64,000 bases of DNA from assembly GCF_022024175.1 (NCBI RefSeq), contig NZ_CP091794.1:3224001-3288000 (forward strand), given 5' to 3'. The notes beneath the pieces were generated by a model. The model was given only the letters and a program-made list of their open reading frames with translations, was not told the origin of the DNA and made no database searches. A program made the position numbers and the translations under genes. Each line of letters opens with the position of its first letter. Within the stretch, counting starts at the first letter, position 1. Shown one piece after another: positions 42,064 through 49,330 of this stretch. This DNA comes from Prevotella communis. GTDB lineage: Bacteria; Bacteroidota; Bacteroidia; Bacteroidales; Bacteroidaceae.

Positions 42064-42121
42064 CAAAGGTAACATTTTCGTTCCACCCCCCCCAAAAATA
42101 TTTTTGGAACAAAATCGTTCC
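42064..42121 (-). promoter_or_regulatory. hicAB promoter with GGAAC operators and an 8-C tract
   Basis: Minus-strand TACCTTTG (42071-42064). Upstream are GGAAC/GTTCC boxes (TTGGAACAAAATCGTTCC and GTTCC...GGAAC) around the palindrome CCAAAAATATTTTTGG. A run of eight C (42086-42093) sits exactly where the -33 element should be. Confidence 0.6.
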
Positions 42122-42174
42122 TCGTATACAAATTTAACATTTCAGTCTAAAAAAACAATCAGCCATTTCCTTCT

Positions 42175-42425
42175 TCCGTGAATTCATAGATTCGTAGTTC
42201 CATAGATCCAGCGAAGCTCAGTTCCGTATTTCCTTAGATCCGCATTTCCATAATTCCTGCGAAGCACGCCCTCAGCCCTCCGCCTTCAGCCATCAGCCTT
42301 CGTTCTTCCCTCTTACATCTTACATCTTCCATCATAAATCACATCAGCCTTCAGCCATCAAACATCAGCCCTACCCCTCCGTGTGCCACTCACCCGTCCC
42401 CCCTGGCTACAAGAGTCAGCCTATC
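42175..42425. repeat. Mixed simple-repeat spacer
   Basis: TTCCGTGAATTCATAGATTC and TTCCATAGATCC units (42176-42260), then CAGCCCTCCGCCTTCAGCCA, TTACATCTTACATCTTCCAT and CATCAGCCTTCAGCCATCA units (42270-42390). No gene seen. The same families recur at 40720-40745 and 48870-49330. Confidence 0.75.
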
Positions 42426-42434
42426 GTATAAAAA

Positions 42435-42476
42435 ATCTGCCCCTGCGACCTTCTCTCGAAAGTTACAGAGGCAGAT
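42435..42476 (-). terminator. Intrinsic terminator of the 42498 lipoprotein gene
   Basis: Minus-strand ATCTGCCTCTG (42476-42466) pairs with CAGGGGCAGAT (42445-42435), one G-U pair, followed by TTTTTTAT. Confidence 0.82.
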
Positions 42477-42497
42477 AGTTCCTTGCTCATAACGGTA

Positions 42498-43004
42498 TTA
42501 GTCAAGAATACCATAAATCACCCTGACAGTGTCACTAGTGCTATGTACTAGTACCGCAATGGTTCTGTCACCAATCACACCATAGCCGTAATATGTCGTT
42601 TCACCATTTTGGCTTTCCTCTCCATCCTTTGCTAGCGTCATGTTATACCGACGCTCGATTTCAGATTTGATGTAGTTCGCATTGGCAGTGATGTAGTCGA
42701 CCACCACCATACTCAGCCCTTTGTTGCCTCCAAAGAAACCATATTCTACAGTCACAGTATTCTTGTTGTTGGTGTAGAGCAATGCGTAATCGTTGCTACC
42801 CTCCACCAATTCCCATCCAGACATGTAGGCTTTAACATGACCGGCGTTAGCTCCCCAGTCAAAGCACGGCTCAAAGTACTTCATCGTACCTGAAACATCC
42901 TGTCCGGGCACATTATCGTCATCATCACCGCCACAGGCCGTGAAGGTGGTACACACACAGCCCATCAGGGCCATCATCATAAACCTTAAAATACTCTTTT
43001 TCAT
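42498..43004 (-). CDS. Small lipoprotein of unknown function
   Basis: 168 residues. Lipoprotein signal MKKSILRFMMMALMGCVCTT with lipobox FTAC (Cys24), then an acidic GGDDDD linker that would favour surface export in this phylum. The mature part (FEPCFDWGANAGHVKAYMSG ... VEYGFFGGNKGLSMVVVDY) has a mixed alpha/beta pattern I do not recognise; GANxxxVKAYM-type openings occur in other Bacteroidota lipoproteins. It has its own promoter (-7 box 43060-43067) and terminator, so it is monocistronic. Confidence 0.75.
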   Translation of the reverse strand: MKKSILRFMMMALMGCVCTTFTACGGDDDDNVPGQDVSGTMKYFEPCFDWGANAGHVKAYMSGWELVEGSNDYALLYTNNKNTVTVEYGFFGGNKGLSMVVVDYITANANYIKSEIERRYNMTLAKDGEESQNGETTYYGYGVIGDRTIAVLVHSTSDTVRVIYGILD

Positions 43005-43059
43005 AGTGTTTCCTGTCGTTGTACCCTCGGTCAGTCAGTGAGGGTTTATTTTTCGGCTG

Positions 43060-43067
43060 CAAAGGTA
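43060..43067 (-). promoter_or_regulatory. Predicted -7 box for the 42498 lipoprotein gene
   Basis: Minus-strand TACCTTTG, 56 bp before the ATG. The leader holds an ACCCTC/GAGGGT hairpin (43022-43045). Confidence 0.6.
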
Positions 43068-43225
43068 CAAAAAAAATAAGAAATCCTTAATAAAATGCGG
43101 TTTATATTTTGGACTATGCTAATATAACAAACACTTTGCAGTCATTTGTAGTTACTACTTTTTACTACATAATCAGACTTTTGTTATCACCTCTCCTCTT
43201 GTGTCATATCCGTGCTATCCGCATT

Positions 43226-43402
43226 CGATTTGACCAGATTCTGCTTGATTTCTTGCGTCCCTTCGGTAGCAAGCGAGCAAAGCTCGAGCGCTGCCCGATA
43301 GGGCACTCCATCCATTTCCGGACCTTTAGGTCCTTATAATTTTCCTGATCGATTTTCTTAGAATTTTGAGCATCGCGACCCCTCTCACGCTTTAGCGCGA
43401 GC
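43226..43402. repeat. Dispersed element B, copy 3, with CGCTTTAGCG hairpin
   Basis: Same order as copy 1 (26633): hairpin GCCC-GATA-GGGC, then GGACCT-TT-AGGTCC, then GATCGATTTTCTTAGAATTT. A GAGCAAAGCTC hairpin is inserted near 43272. Nothing gene-like is seen in 43068-43462. Confidence 0.65.
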
Positions 43403-43466
43403 ATATCTGTGCCATCAGCGTAATCTGTGCGCCCTACTCTCTCCACGTGCCACAGTATAAACCAAG

Positions 43467-43491
43467 AAAAGCCAGCCCATCGGCTGACTTT
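43467..43491 (-). terminator. Terminator after HA protein 3
   Basis: Minus-strand stem 43482-43491 with 43468-43477 (AAAGTCAGCC/GGCTGGCTTT, one G-U pair) followed by TTCTTGG. A duplicate of the terminator at 32287-32320. Confidence 0.7.
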
Positions 43492-43499
43492 CCCCAATC

Positions 43500-43730
43500 C
43501 TATTCATACTGATTCTTCCGTTTATACTCCTCCATCATCTCCATCAGTCTCCCGAAAGCCTCCACCCTCTCAGGCCTCATCTTCCCCGCATTCATCACCT
43601 TCCTGTTCGCCTTCACCCAGTTCAGCATATCATGCTCCTCAATCCTATGCCGCGATGGGTTACGATGGTTGGTTTCAACAAACTCAACCACCTCCTTGTA
43701 CCGTAAGTTCCAACGTTCTTCCTGCGTCAT
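43500..43730 (-). CDS. Stand-alone helicase-associated (HA) domain protein 3
   Basis: 76 residues (MTQEERWNLRYKEVVEFVET ... MEEYKRKNQYE), nearly identical to the protein at 32326-32556, including the region beyond the stop codon and the terminator, so a segment of about 270 bp has been duplicated within this window. Single HA-type domain; function unknown. The gene stands alone among repeats, unlike its paralogue at the end of the defence operon. Confidence 0.68.
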   Translation of the reverse strand: MTQEERWNLRYKEVVEFVETNHRNPSRHRIEEHDMLNWVKANRKVMNAGKMRPERVEAFGRLMEMMEEYKRKNQYE

Positions 43731-43763
43731 ATCCGTTCTATCCGCACCATCAGCGTCGCTTTT

Positions 43764-43916
43764 GCTTAATTAATTACTTACTTATTTGCTTATTTACCCG
43801 CCCTTTTATCTGCCCTTTCACATACACTGATTTTCAGCAAGTTACAACCATTTCGCTTAATTAATTACTTACTTATTTGCTTATTTATCTGCCCTTTTAT
43901 CTGCCCTTTCACGTAC
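43764..43916. repeat. Two direct repeats of about 61 bp
   Basis: GCTTAATTAATTACTTACTT at 43764 and again at 43855, each running on through TTTGCTTATTTA and CCCTTTTATCTGCCCTTTCA; period 91 bp. No gene is seen here. Confidence 0.8.
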
Positions 43917-43979
43917 TATTTCTCCCTTCTTTTTGAGTTCTTGCAGTCCAATGGCTAGAGACCTTTGGTCGCTTGGCTA

Positions 43980-44030
43980 GTCCAAGAATTAATGAAAAAT
44001 TAATGTTCCAATTACATGGCCATTACATGG
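43980..44030. repeat. Dispersed element C, copy 3
   Basis: ATTAATGAAAAATTAATGTT followed by CCAATTACATGGCCATTACA; matches 26770-26817. Confidence 0.7.
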
Positions 44031-44065
44031 TCTTTTTCATGACCGAATGGGTGGATTCCGACGTC

Positions 44066-44140
44066 CTAAACTGGGTGGGAATGCTCCGATTTCGCCACCA
44101 CCTCTTGATACCGTTTGTCCCAACGTTCATCTTGAGTCAT
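44066..44140 (-). pseudogene. HA-protein remnant
   Basis: ATG at 44140 reads MTQDERWDKRYQEVV, the N-terminus of the HA protein family, then diverges and stops after 24 residues. The rest of the domain is missing. Confidence 0.6.
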
Positions 44141-44172
44141 AGTATAAACTTATTACCTTTAACAAAACAAAA

Positions 44173-44199
44173 CGCTGATTAGCCTCATACTAACCAGCG
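44173..44199 (-). terminator. Terminator of the C39-like protein/small ORF unit
   Basis: Minus-strand stem CGCTGGTTAG/CTAATCAGCG (one G-U pair) with loop TATGAGG, followed by TTTTGTTTTGTT. Confidence 0.8.
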
Positions 44200-44225
44200 C
44201 CCTTATTGTTTTATACTAATTCTAC

Positions 44226-44396
44226 TTAACAATTAATAACTAGAGCCGAAGCTGATTTGACAGCTTGTCGATTAGCATAGTCACTCTGCCTGATTGAATT
44301 TTCTAAATAAGACTTAAATTCTGCCGTGTAATCAGGCTCGAAAACAGTCTGAGAGCTAGCCTCAGCAAGCTCAAAAAATGACTTTGTCTGTTCCAT
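44226..44396 (-). CDS. 56-residue partner protein of the C39-like gene
   Basis: Short ORF with ATG at 44396, 1 bp after the stop of the 485-residue gene, and ending 26 bp before its terminator. It reads MEQTKSFFELAEASSQTVFE ... and finishes SASALVINC, placing a cysteine at the last position. The sequence is amphipathic and mostly helical in composition. Position, spacing and shared terminator make it a real gene. It could be an immunity or inhibitor peptide, or a substrate of the neighbouring protease-fold protein. No family recognised. Confidence 0.6.
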   Translation of the reverse strand: MEQTKSFFELAEASSQTVFEPDYTAEFKSYLENSIRQSDYANRQAVKSASALVINC

Positions 44397-44397
44397 A

Positions 44398-45855
44398 TTA
44401 AGCTAAATTTCCATTATACGACTCGAATTTCGCGGGCAAATTTACAAATAAATTTCGTAAATTACGCGATTCTTTATCATAAATAGTTATAAAATTATTA
44501 TTTTGTTTAAAAATTAGCGAAGCATACGGGTCTCCTGTAGTCAAAGTGCTAGTTGCATCTAACAAAATTATAGAATTTGCCTTACCTAAATTAAAGTCAT
44601 TTCTATTTGAAACTTCGGTTACCCATATAAACTTTGGTAAGTCTATCCTAAGATATGCCAACTTCAGCAGACTCTGGAAATCCTTGTTATTACATATATA
44701 CTCCCTATATGACCTGCTCGAAGTAAGGAATGTGCGTATTACGCTATCTGCAGGTGATTTAAAATCCCTTGCAACAAAAAAGTTCGCTATATCGATAGCT
44801 TGTTCGGCTGCTAAATATATCTTTTTATGCAATGGAACGATAAAATGAGATATCTCAACGCCATTAAAATAAGGTGTCGGATTGTCAAAAGTATACAATT
44901 GATAACAGGGCTTGTTATCATCATTAAATACAAATTCATTTATGCTTTCATTCCACATAAAATAGTCTGTGCCAAAAATGGTTTTCTTTGCAACAATCTG
45001 ATTCCTCTCTTGTTTCTTCCTACCAATGCATACTATAGCATGACCTATATTACCACCTTCAACTGCAACTGCAAGTGGTAGCCCACTTTCCACATAGCAT
45101 GTAAACAACTCTTTGAATCTCGGATTCTCTTTTGAATACATCTTACACCCAAAATCCTGTTGCCTTAAAGCCATTGAGATTTGCTGAATACTTAAACCCT
45201 GAGAAGGTACAAGCCTCTCTACAGCATGTGACTGTAGTGAGGCCAACAGCGCAGAAGGCATTAATGGTTTATAAAGCGGGTATTTATTTCCAAAATATTC
45301 CATTAGAGCCCACGTTGTCGTTTCAGCACAAGTCATATACTCGCTATCCTGCGATGAGTGAGGGAAAGCTTTCACCTTCAGTTTAACCCCCAAGCATGTG
45401 GCATTTATTTCCGCTTTACAAATTCTAAAATCCTCTACTGGTGAAAGTTTGGCTTTGGGAGAAATTGCATTTCTTCCGATACATTGGCCCAATGGTCTGA
45501 TAACCATAAACCCCAGATAATTATCTTCTAGTTCCCTCTTTTCTTTATCGAAGAACTCATTAATTGAAGTAAAAACAGGTTCAAAGAAAGATAACCTAAC
45601 ACAAAACCTGCGACATGATTTCAACTTCGTAGCAAAATAAGAATAATAGCAATCCCTATATACAGCATCCACATATTCTGTCTCAACAACCATTGTCAGA
45701 TCAGGTTTAAGTGTAGCTAATTGTTCCTTTATTTTCTGAACAAAATCATCAACATGAGCCTTATCATTAACTATAAGATGAATTTTTGAGGTGAGCCATG
45801 GCACGACATTACCATCATTCATAAAATCCCTCACTGAAGCCACATAATAATTCAT
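44398..45855 (-). CDS. Protein with a C39/papain-like cysteine-protease-fold core
   Basis: 485 residues, not a named family I can place. The middle contains a helix-initiating cysteine, MTCAETTTWALMEYFG (Cys176), LSIQQISMALRQQDFGC, and GGNIGHAIVCIGR (His272), the Cys...His order and spacing of C39-like peptidases or transglutaminases. N-terminal 165 residues (WLTSKIHLIVN ... LGFMVIRPLG) and C-terminal 180 residues are unrecognised. A good -33/-7 promoter precedes it, and a 56-residue ORF follows after 1 bp. A toxin/immunity or defence role is possible; this is inference from location only. Confidence 0.65.
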   Translation of the reverse strand: MNYYVASVRDFMNDGNVVPWLTSKIHLIVNDKAHVDDFVQKIKEQLATLKPDLTMVVETEYVDAVYRDCYYSYFATKLKSCRRFCVRLSFFEPVFTSINEFFDKEKRELEDNYLGFMVIRPLGQCIGRNAISPKAKLSPVEDFRICKAEINATCLGVKLKVKAFPHSSQDSEYMTCAETTTWALMEYFGNKYPLYKPLMPSALLASLQSHAVERLVPSQGLSIQQISMALRQQDFGCKMYSKENPRFKELFTCYVESGLPLAVAVEGGNIGHAIVCIGRKKQERNQIVAKKTIFGTDYFMWNESINEFVFNDDNKPCYQLYTFDNPTPYFNGVEISHFIVPLHKKIYLAAEQAIDIANFFVARDFKSPADSVIRTFLTSSRSYREYICNNKDFQSLLKLAYLRIDLPKFIWVTEVSNRNDFNLGKANSIILLDATSTLTTGDPYASLIFKQNNNFITIYDKESRNLRNLFVNLPAKFESYNGNLA

Positions 45856-45883
45856 AGTTTTATTTTCTGTTTTAATTTTTCTG

Positions 45884-45915
45884 CAAATTTACCGAAAAAA
45901 CAGATAAACACCAAA
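45884..45915 (-). promoter_or_regulatory. Predicted promoter of the C39-like gene
   Basis: Minus-strand TTTG (45915-45912) and TAAATTTG (45891-45884), spacer 20 bp, 29 bp before the ATG. Confidence 0.72.
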
Positions 45916-45921
45916 TTATTA

Positions 45922-45951
45922 TTGATATTACCTTCCTTTTTCGTACCTTTG
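45922..45951 (+). promoter_or_regulatory. Predicted promoter of the RAYT pseudogene
   Basis: TTG at 45922-45924 and TACCTTTG at 45944-45951, spacer 19 bp. It now drives the embedded four-helix-bundle gene. Confidence 0.65.
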
Positions 45952-45971
45952 CGCGTCAAAAGAAAAAACTC

Positions 45972-46859
45972 ATGCCCAGACAGCCACGCAAACCATCAAG
46001 CACCGCTGGGTAAAGGATAAAGGTTAAAGGTTAAAGATATGTTTTCGTTCGAAAATTTAAGAGTTTATCAAATGGCAAGACAGTTGGTAAAGGATGTTTA
46101 CCTACTGCAGAACCAGTTTCCTAAAGAGGAACGCTATGCACTGGGGGACCAAGTTCGGCGTGCAGCCACTTCTATTACGGCCAACATAGCAGAGGGCAGT
46201 GGCAGGCAATCACCCAAAGAGAAGGTACATTTCATTGAAATTGCTTTTGGCTCAATGACAGAGGTGTTCTGCGAACTGCAGACGGCAAGTGACCTTGGCT
46301 ATATTCAAACAGAGCAACTTGAAGCATTACGCCCTCAATTTACCGAGGTTGCTAAGATGCTATCAGGCTTGCGTAAGTCTTTAACCGTTAACCCATAACC
46401 GTTAACCGTTACGAAGCCACCCTACTCCGCTACATTCATCAGAACCCCGTCAAGGCAGGCATCGTAGAACACGTCAAAGACTATGAGTACAGTTCCTGGT
46501 CCGAGTATGACGGAAGCGTAGATTCAGTCTTTCAGATTTGCAATACGCAAACAGTGCTGAATCGTATTCCCTTTACCGAACTTGAAGCCTGGGTAAACGA
46601 GCCTCTACCCGAAGACGTCTATTGCCTGGATATTGAAGGCAGCTCTCGCTGCAGGCCCTCAGACGATCAGATTTGGAAACTTATTATAGAGAAAACTGGT
46701 GTTACTAATAACAGTGCCTTTCAACAGTTGGACAACAACACCAAGCAACAAGTCTTTCTCGAACTAAAAGATTGCGGCGCCTCCTTGCGACAACTGGAGC
46801 GACTCACCGGCATAGGCAAAGGAGTCATCCACCGTATCTGGAATTCAGGGAAACTCTGA
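45972..46859 (+). pseudogene. REP-associated tyrosine transposase (RAYT/TnpA-REP), interrupted
   Basis: The ATG at 45972 reads MPRQPRKPSSTAG, a RAYT N-terminus, and then a stop. After the embedded gene (46039-46398), frame-matched coding resumes at 46413 with LLRYIHQNPVKAGIVEHVKD and EYSSWSEY, the conserved C-terminal part of Y1-type transposases, and ends with a helix-turn-helix (SLRQLERLTGIGKGVIHRIW). The central part with the HUH motif and catalytic tyrosine is gone. The junctions carry AAAGGTTAAAGG (left) and TAACCGTTAACC (right) repeats. RAYTs move REP palindromes; a REP-like tail follows. Confidence 0.85.
46039..46398 (+). CDS. Four-helix-bundle protein embedded in the RAYT pseudogene
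   Basis: 119 residues of the S23/IVS family: FENLRVYQMARQLVKDVYLL, the family core VRRAATSITANIAEGSGR and FIEIAFGSMTEVFCELQTA. It occupies the place of the lost centre of the RAYT gene and is read in the same direction from the RAYT promoter. Related proteins lie at 29224 and 48354. Function of solo members is unknown. Confidence 0.88.
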   Translation: MFSFENLRVYQMARQLVKDVYLLQNQFPKEERYALGDQVRRAATSITANIAEGSGRQSPKEKVHFIEIAFGSMTEVFCELQTASDLGYIQTEQLEALRPQFTEVAKMLSGLRKSLTVNP

Positions 46860-46959
46860 TGTAGATTTACGTCCTTCATTTTATCAAATCAGGCCACTTT
46901 AAGCAGTTCGACTTGCATCCTCATGCCACCGCGAGACGCTGACCTGTCCCCCCTGTCCT
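46860..46959 (+). repeat. REP-like tail, unit 1
   Basis: About 100 bp following the RAYT stop: TAGATTTACGTCCTTCATTT ... CACTTTAAGCAGTTCGACTT ... CCACCGCGAGACGCTGACCT, ending GTCCCCCCTGTCCT. Repeated almost exactly at 47455-47553 and 47883-47983. Confidence 0.85.
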
Positions 46960-47043
46960 CAGAACCGACGAACGAAGCAAGCGCAGAGCCAAGCTCGCTT
47001 GAGCTATGCCTTGCAAGGAGGAGGAAGACGATAGTCAATCCCA

Positions 47044-47454
47044 GTCAAGGCAGGCATTGTTGAACATGTCAAAGACTATGAGTATAGTTCCTGGTCTGAA
47101 TATGACGGAAGCGTAGATTCAGTCTTTCAGATTTGCAATACGCAGACAGTGCTGAATCGTATTCCCTTTACCGAACTTGAAGCCTGGGTAAACGAGCCTC
47201 TACCCGAAGACGTCTATTGCCTGGATATTGAAGGCAACTCTCGCCGCAGGCCCTCAGACGATCAGATTTGGAAACTTATTATAGAGAAAACTGGTGTTAC
47301 TAATAACAGTGCCTTTCAACAGTTGGACAACAACACCAAGCAACAAGTCTTTCTCGAACTAAAAGATTGCGGCGCCTCCTTGCGACAACTGGAACGACTC
47401 ACCGGCATAGGTAAGGGAGTCATCCACCGTATCTGGAACTCAGATAAACTCTGA
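47044..47454 (+). pseudogene. RAYT C-terminal fragment, unit 2
   Basis: In-frame from 47044 (VKAGIVEHVKDYEYSSWSEY) to the stop at 47454; differs from unit 1 by a handful of bases (for example GNSRRR for GSSRCR). No start codon context; not an independent gene. Confidence 0.85.
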
Positions 47455-47553
47455 TGTAGATTTACGTCCTTCATTTTATCAAATCAGGCCACTTTAAGCA
47501 GTTCGACTTGCATCCTCATGCCACCGCGAGACGCTGACCTGTCCCCCCTGTCC
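47455..47553 (+). repeat. REP-like tail, unit 2
   Basis: Same tail as unit 1. It breaks off at GTCCCCCCTGTCCTT and is joined directly to the inside of the next RAYT fragment. Confidence 0.85.
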
Positions 47554-47882
47554 TTCAGATTTGCAATACGCAGACAGTGCTGAATCGTATTCCATTTACA
47601 GAACTTGAAGCCATCGTAAACGAGCCTCTACCCGAAGACGTCTATTGCCTGGATATTGAAGGCAGCTCTCGCCGCAGGCCCTCAGACGATCAGATTTGGA
47701 AACTTATTATAGAGAAAACTGGTGTTACTAATAACAGTGCCTTTCAACAGTTGGACAACAACACCAAGCAACAAGTCTTTCTCGAACTAAAAGATTGCGG
47801 CGCCTCCTTGCGACAACTGGAGCGACTCACTGGCATAGGCAAAGGAGTCATCCACCGTATCTGGAACTCAGGGAAACTATGA
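47554..47882 (+). pseudogene. RAYT C-terminal fragment, unit 3
   Basis: Begins within the coding region at QICNTQTVLNRIPF and runs to the stop at 47882; one substitution (AIVNE for AWVNE) against unit 2. Shorter than unit 2 at its 5' side. Confidence 0.85.
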
Positions 47883-47983
47883 TGTAGATTTACGTCCTTC
47901 ATTTTATCAAATCAGGCTACTTTAAGCAGTTCGACTTGCATCCTCATGCCACCGCGAGACGCTGACCTGTCCCCCCTGTCCTT
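47883..47983 (+). repeat. REP-like tail, unit 3
   Basis: Third copy of the tail. Its end CTGACCTGTCCCCCCTGTCC abuts the broken YaaC-like gene. Confidence 0.85.
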
Positions 47984-48322
47984 AATATTACCTCTTAAGT
48001 TTTGTCGTGGAGAACTCACACCATGCCCTATTTTTACTACATTCTTACCATTTATTGCTAGTAATGCTTTTGTCGCATTCATTATGCAATAATAGGCAGT
48101 TAATGGTTTCGCCTCAATAGGCAATTTCAGAGAGGCTTCATAGAAATACTTCGCTTGTTTCCATAAAAACGAAGCATCCTTAAACTTTTTTCCAGACTGA
48201 CTTTTCAACCACAGACTAACGTATTCAAAGGAAGAGTTAGACAACACAGTTCTATACCCATATTGTGGTGCAATATGAGGTTTCATCAACTTTATTGTCT
48301 TATTTTCAACTTTTAGTTGCAT
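47984..48322 (-). pseudogene. YaaC-like gene truncated by the REP array
   Basis: The frame from the ATG at 48322 reads like the N-terminal third of YaaC-family proteins: FLWKQAKYFYEASLKLPIEA, KPLTAYYCIMNATKALLAI and a following HGVS motif. At 47984 it runs into the REP-like tail and continues meaninglessly (KDRGDRSASRGGM) to a stop at 47912. YaaC proteins are usually more than 250 residues, so the 3' part is lost. Function of the family is unknown. Confidence 0.65.
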
Positions 48323-48353
48323 AGGTTCCTTATTTAATAATTCTATATTTCCC

Positions 48354-48860
48354 TCAACTATTCAAACGTTTCTTGACCTTCGCAGTAATCGTTATCAATA
48401 TCTTATTGATACGACCACAATCATGTAGAATCGATTCACTCATCCGTTGATCCAGATATCCGTTATCGGAAAGCATGTGCAACCACGTTTCCGATTCCCG
48501 CGACTCTTTCAAGGCTATTGTAGCCTTGGATAAGAAGTCAGCATCACTTTGCGGATGCTGCGCCTCATTCATATTCGCATTGATGCTTGTGGCTGACCTC
48601 AACAGTTGCCTTCCCAACGCATCAACAATATCCCTATCCGCCTTACTCAGCTTCCCTTCATTCAAGTACTTGTACAGCCTAATGATTCTACACGAAAAAT
48701 CGTATGACAAATCTAAAACCTGTGCCTTCTCTTTTTCTGCTTCCGTCATTAGAGGTCGCAATTCACCTTCGAATTTGCGCACCTCTGGATCAACGGATTT
48801 ACGGAAGTTTGGATTTACGGACTTCTGTTTCCTGTTGTATGATTTAGTTTTTTCGTTCAT
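48354..48860 (-). CDS. Four-helix-bundle protein with a repeat-derived N-terminus
   Basis: 168 residues. From residue 50 it is a normal S23/IVS-family domain (FSCRIIRLYKYLNEGK, LGRQLLRSATSINANMNEAQ, FLSKATIALKESRESETWL). The first 36 residues (KSVNPNFRKSVDPEVRKF) are encoded by the TTCCGTAAATCC spacer repeat, so the true start may be further in or the repeat has become coding. Third four-helix-bundle gene in the window. Confidence 0.8.
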   Translation of the reverse strand: MNEKTKSYNRKQKSVNPNFRKSVDPEVRKFEGELRPLMTEAEKEKAQVLDLSYDFSCRIIRLYKYLNEGKLSKADRDIVDALGRQLLRSATSINANMNEAQHPQSDADFLSKATIALKESRESETWLHMLSDNGYLDQRMSESILHDCGRINKILITITAKVKKRLNS

Positions 48861-48869
48861 AATTCGTAA

Positions 48870-49120
48870 GTTCTTTAATCCACATATCCTTTATTCCATA
48901 CTTGATGTGTTTCCACCTGCGGGCATTCCGTAGATTCTTAAATCCGTATTTCCATAATTCCAGCGGAGCTTGTTTCCGTAAATTCTAAGTTCCTTAGATC
49001 GGAGCTTCATTCCGTGAATTTGTAATTCCCTAGATCCTTGGATCCAGCGAAGCACCTTCCACCCTTTGGGCATCTCCTTAGATCCTTAAATCCGTAATTC
49101 CGTAGATCCACAGCCATGCG
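48870..49120. repeat. TTCCGTAGATCCTTAAATCC-type repeat spacer
   Basis: Imperfect 12-20 bp units (TTAGATCCTTAAATCCGTAA, TTCCGTAGATTCTTAAATCC) over about 250 bp. The 60-codon frame here (48891-49073) only translates the repeat. Confidence 0.75.
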
Positions 49121-49123
49121 GCT

Positions 49124-49185
49124 GCGTTCAACGCCACAAAAATACAAATTATTTCTGACATTGATACAAATCAACCACTATTTTT
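49124..49185 (-). repeat. Second copy of the upxY promoter block
   Basis: GGCTGCGTTCAACGCCACAA followed by AAATACAAATTATTTCTGAC and ATTGATACAAATCAACCACT, almost identical to 41403-41464, including the minus-strand TATTTTTG box. It now points at the repeat spacer and the four-helix-bundle gene; no upxY coding sequence follows. Confidence 0.8.
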
Positions 49186-49330
49186 GCATAAAAACCTCCC
49201 TTCCCCATCACACATCAGCCATCATACATCCTCACCTCCAACTTATATCTGTTATCTCCTAACTATTAACTCACATCTTCCCATCCGCCAAATCCATTCA
49301 ATCCGTGTTCAGACTTCAGCCTTCAGACAT

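Noticed and set aside
46554-47882. Three near-identical 101-residue proteins as independent genes, or a CRISPR-like array
   Set aside because: They are in-frame C-terminal pieces of a RAYT transposase with no own start context, and unit lengths of several hundred bases with coding content exclude CRISPR.
48891-49073. 60-residue minus-strand frame
   Set aside because: It is a translation of the TTCCGTAGATCC spacer repeat (residues such as RELQIHG, KELRIYG).
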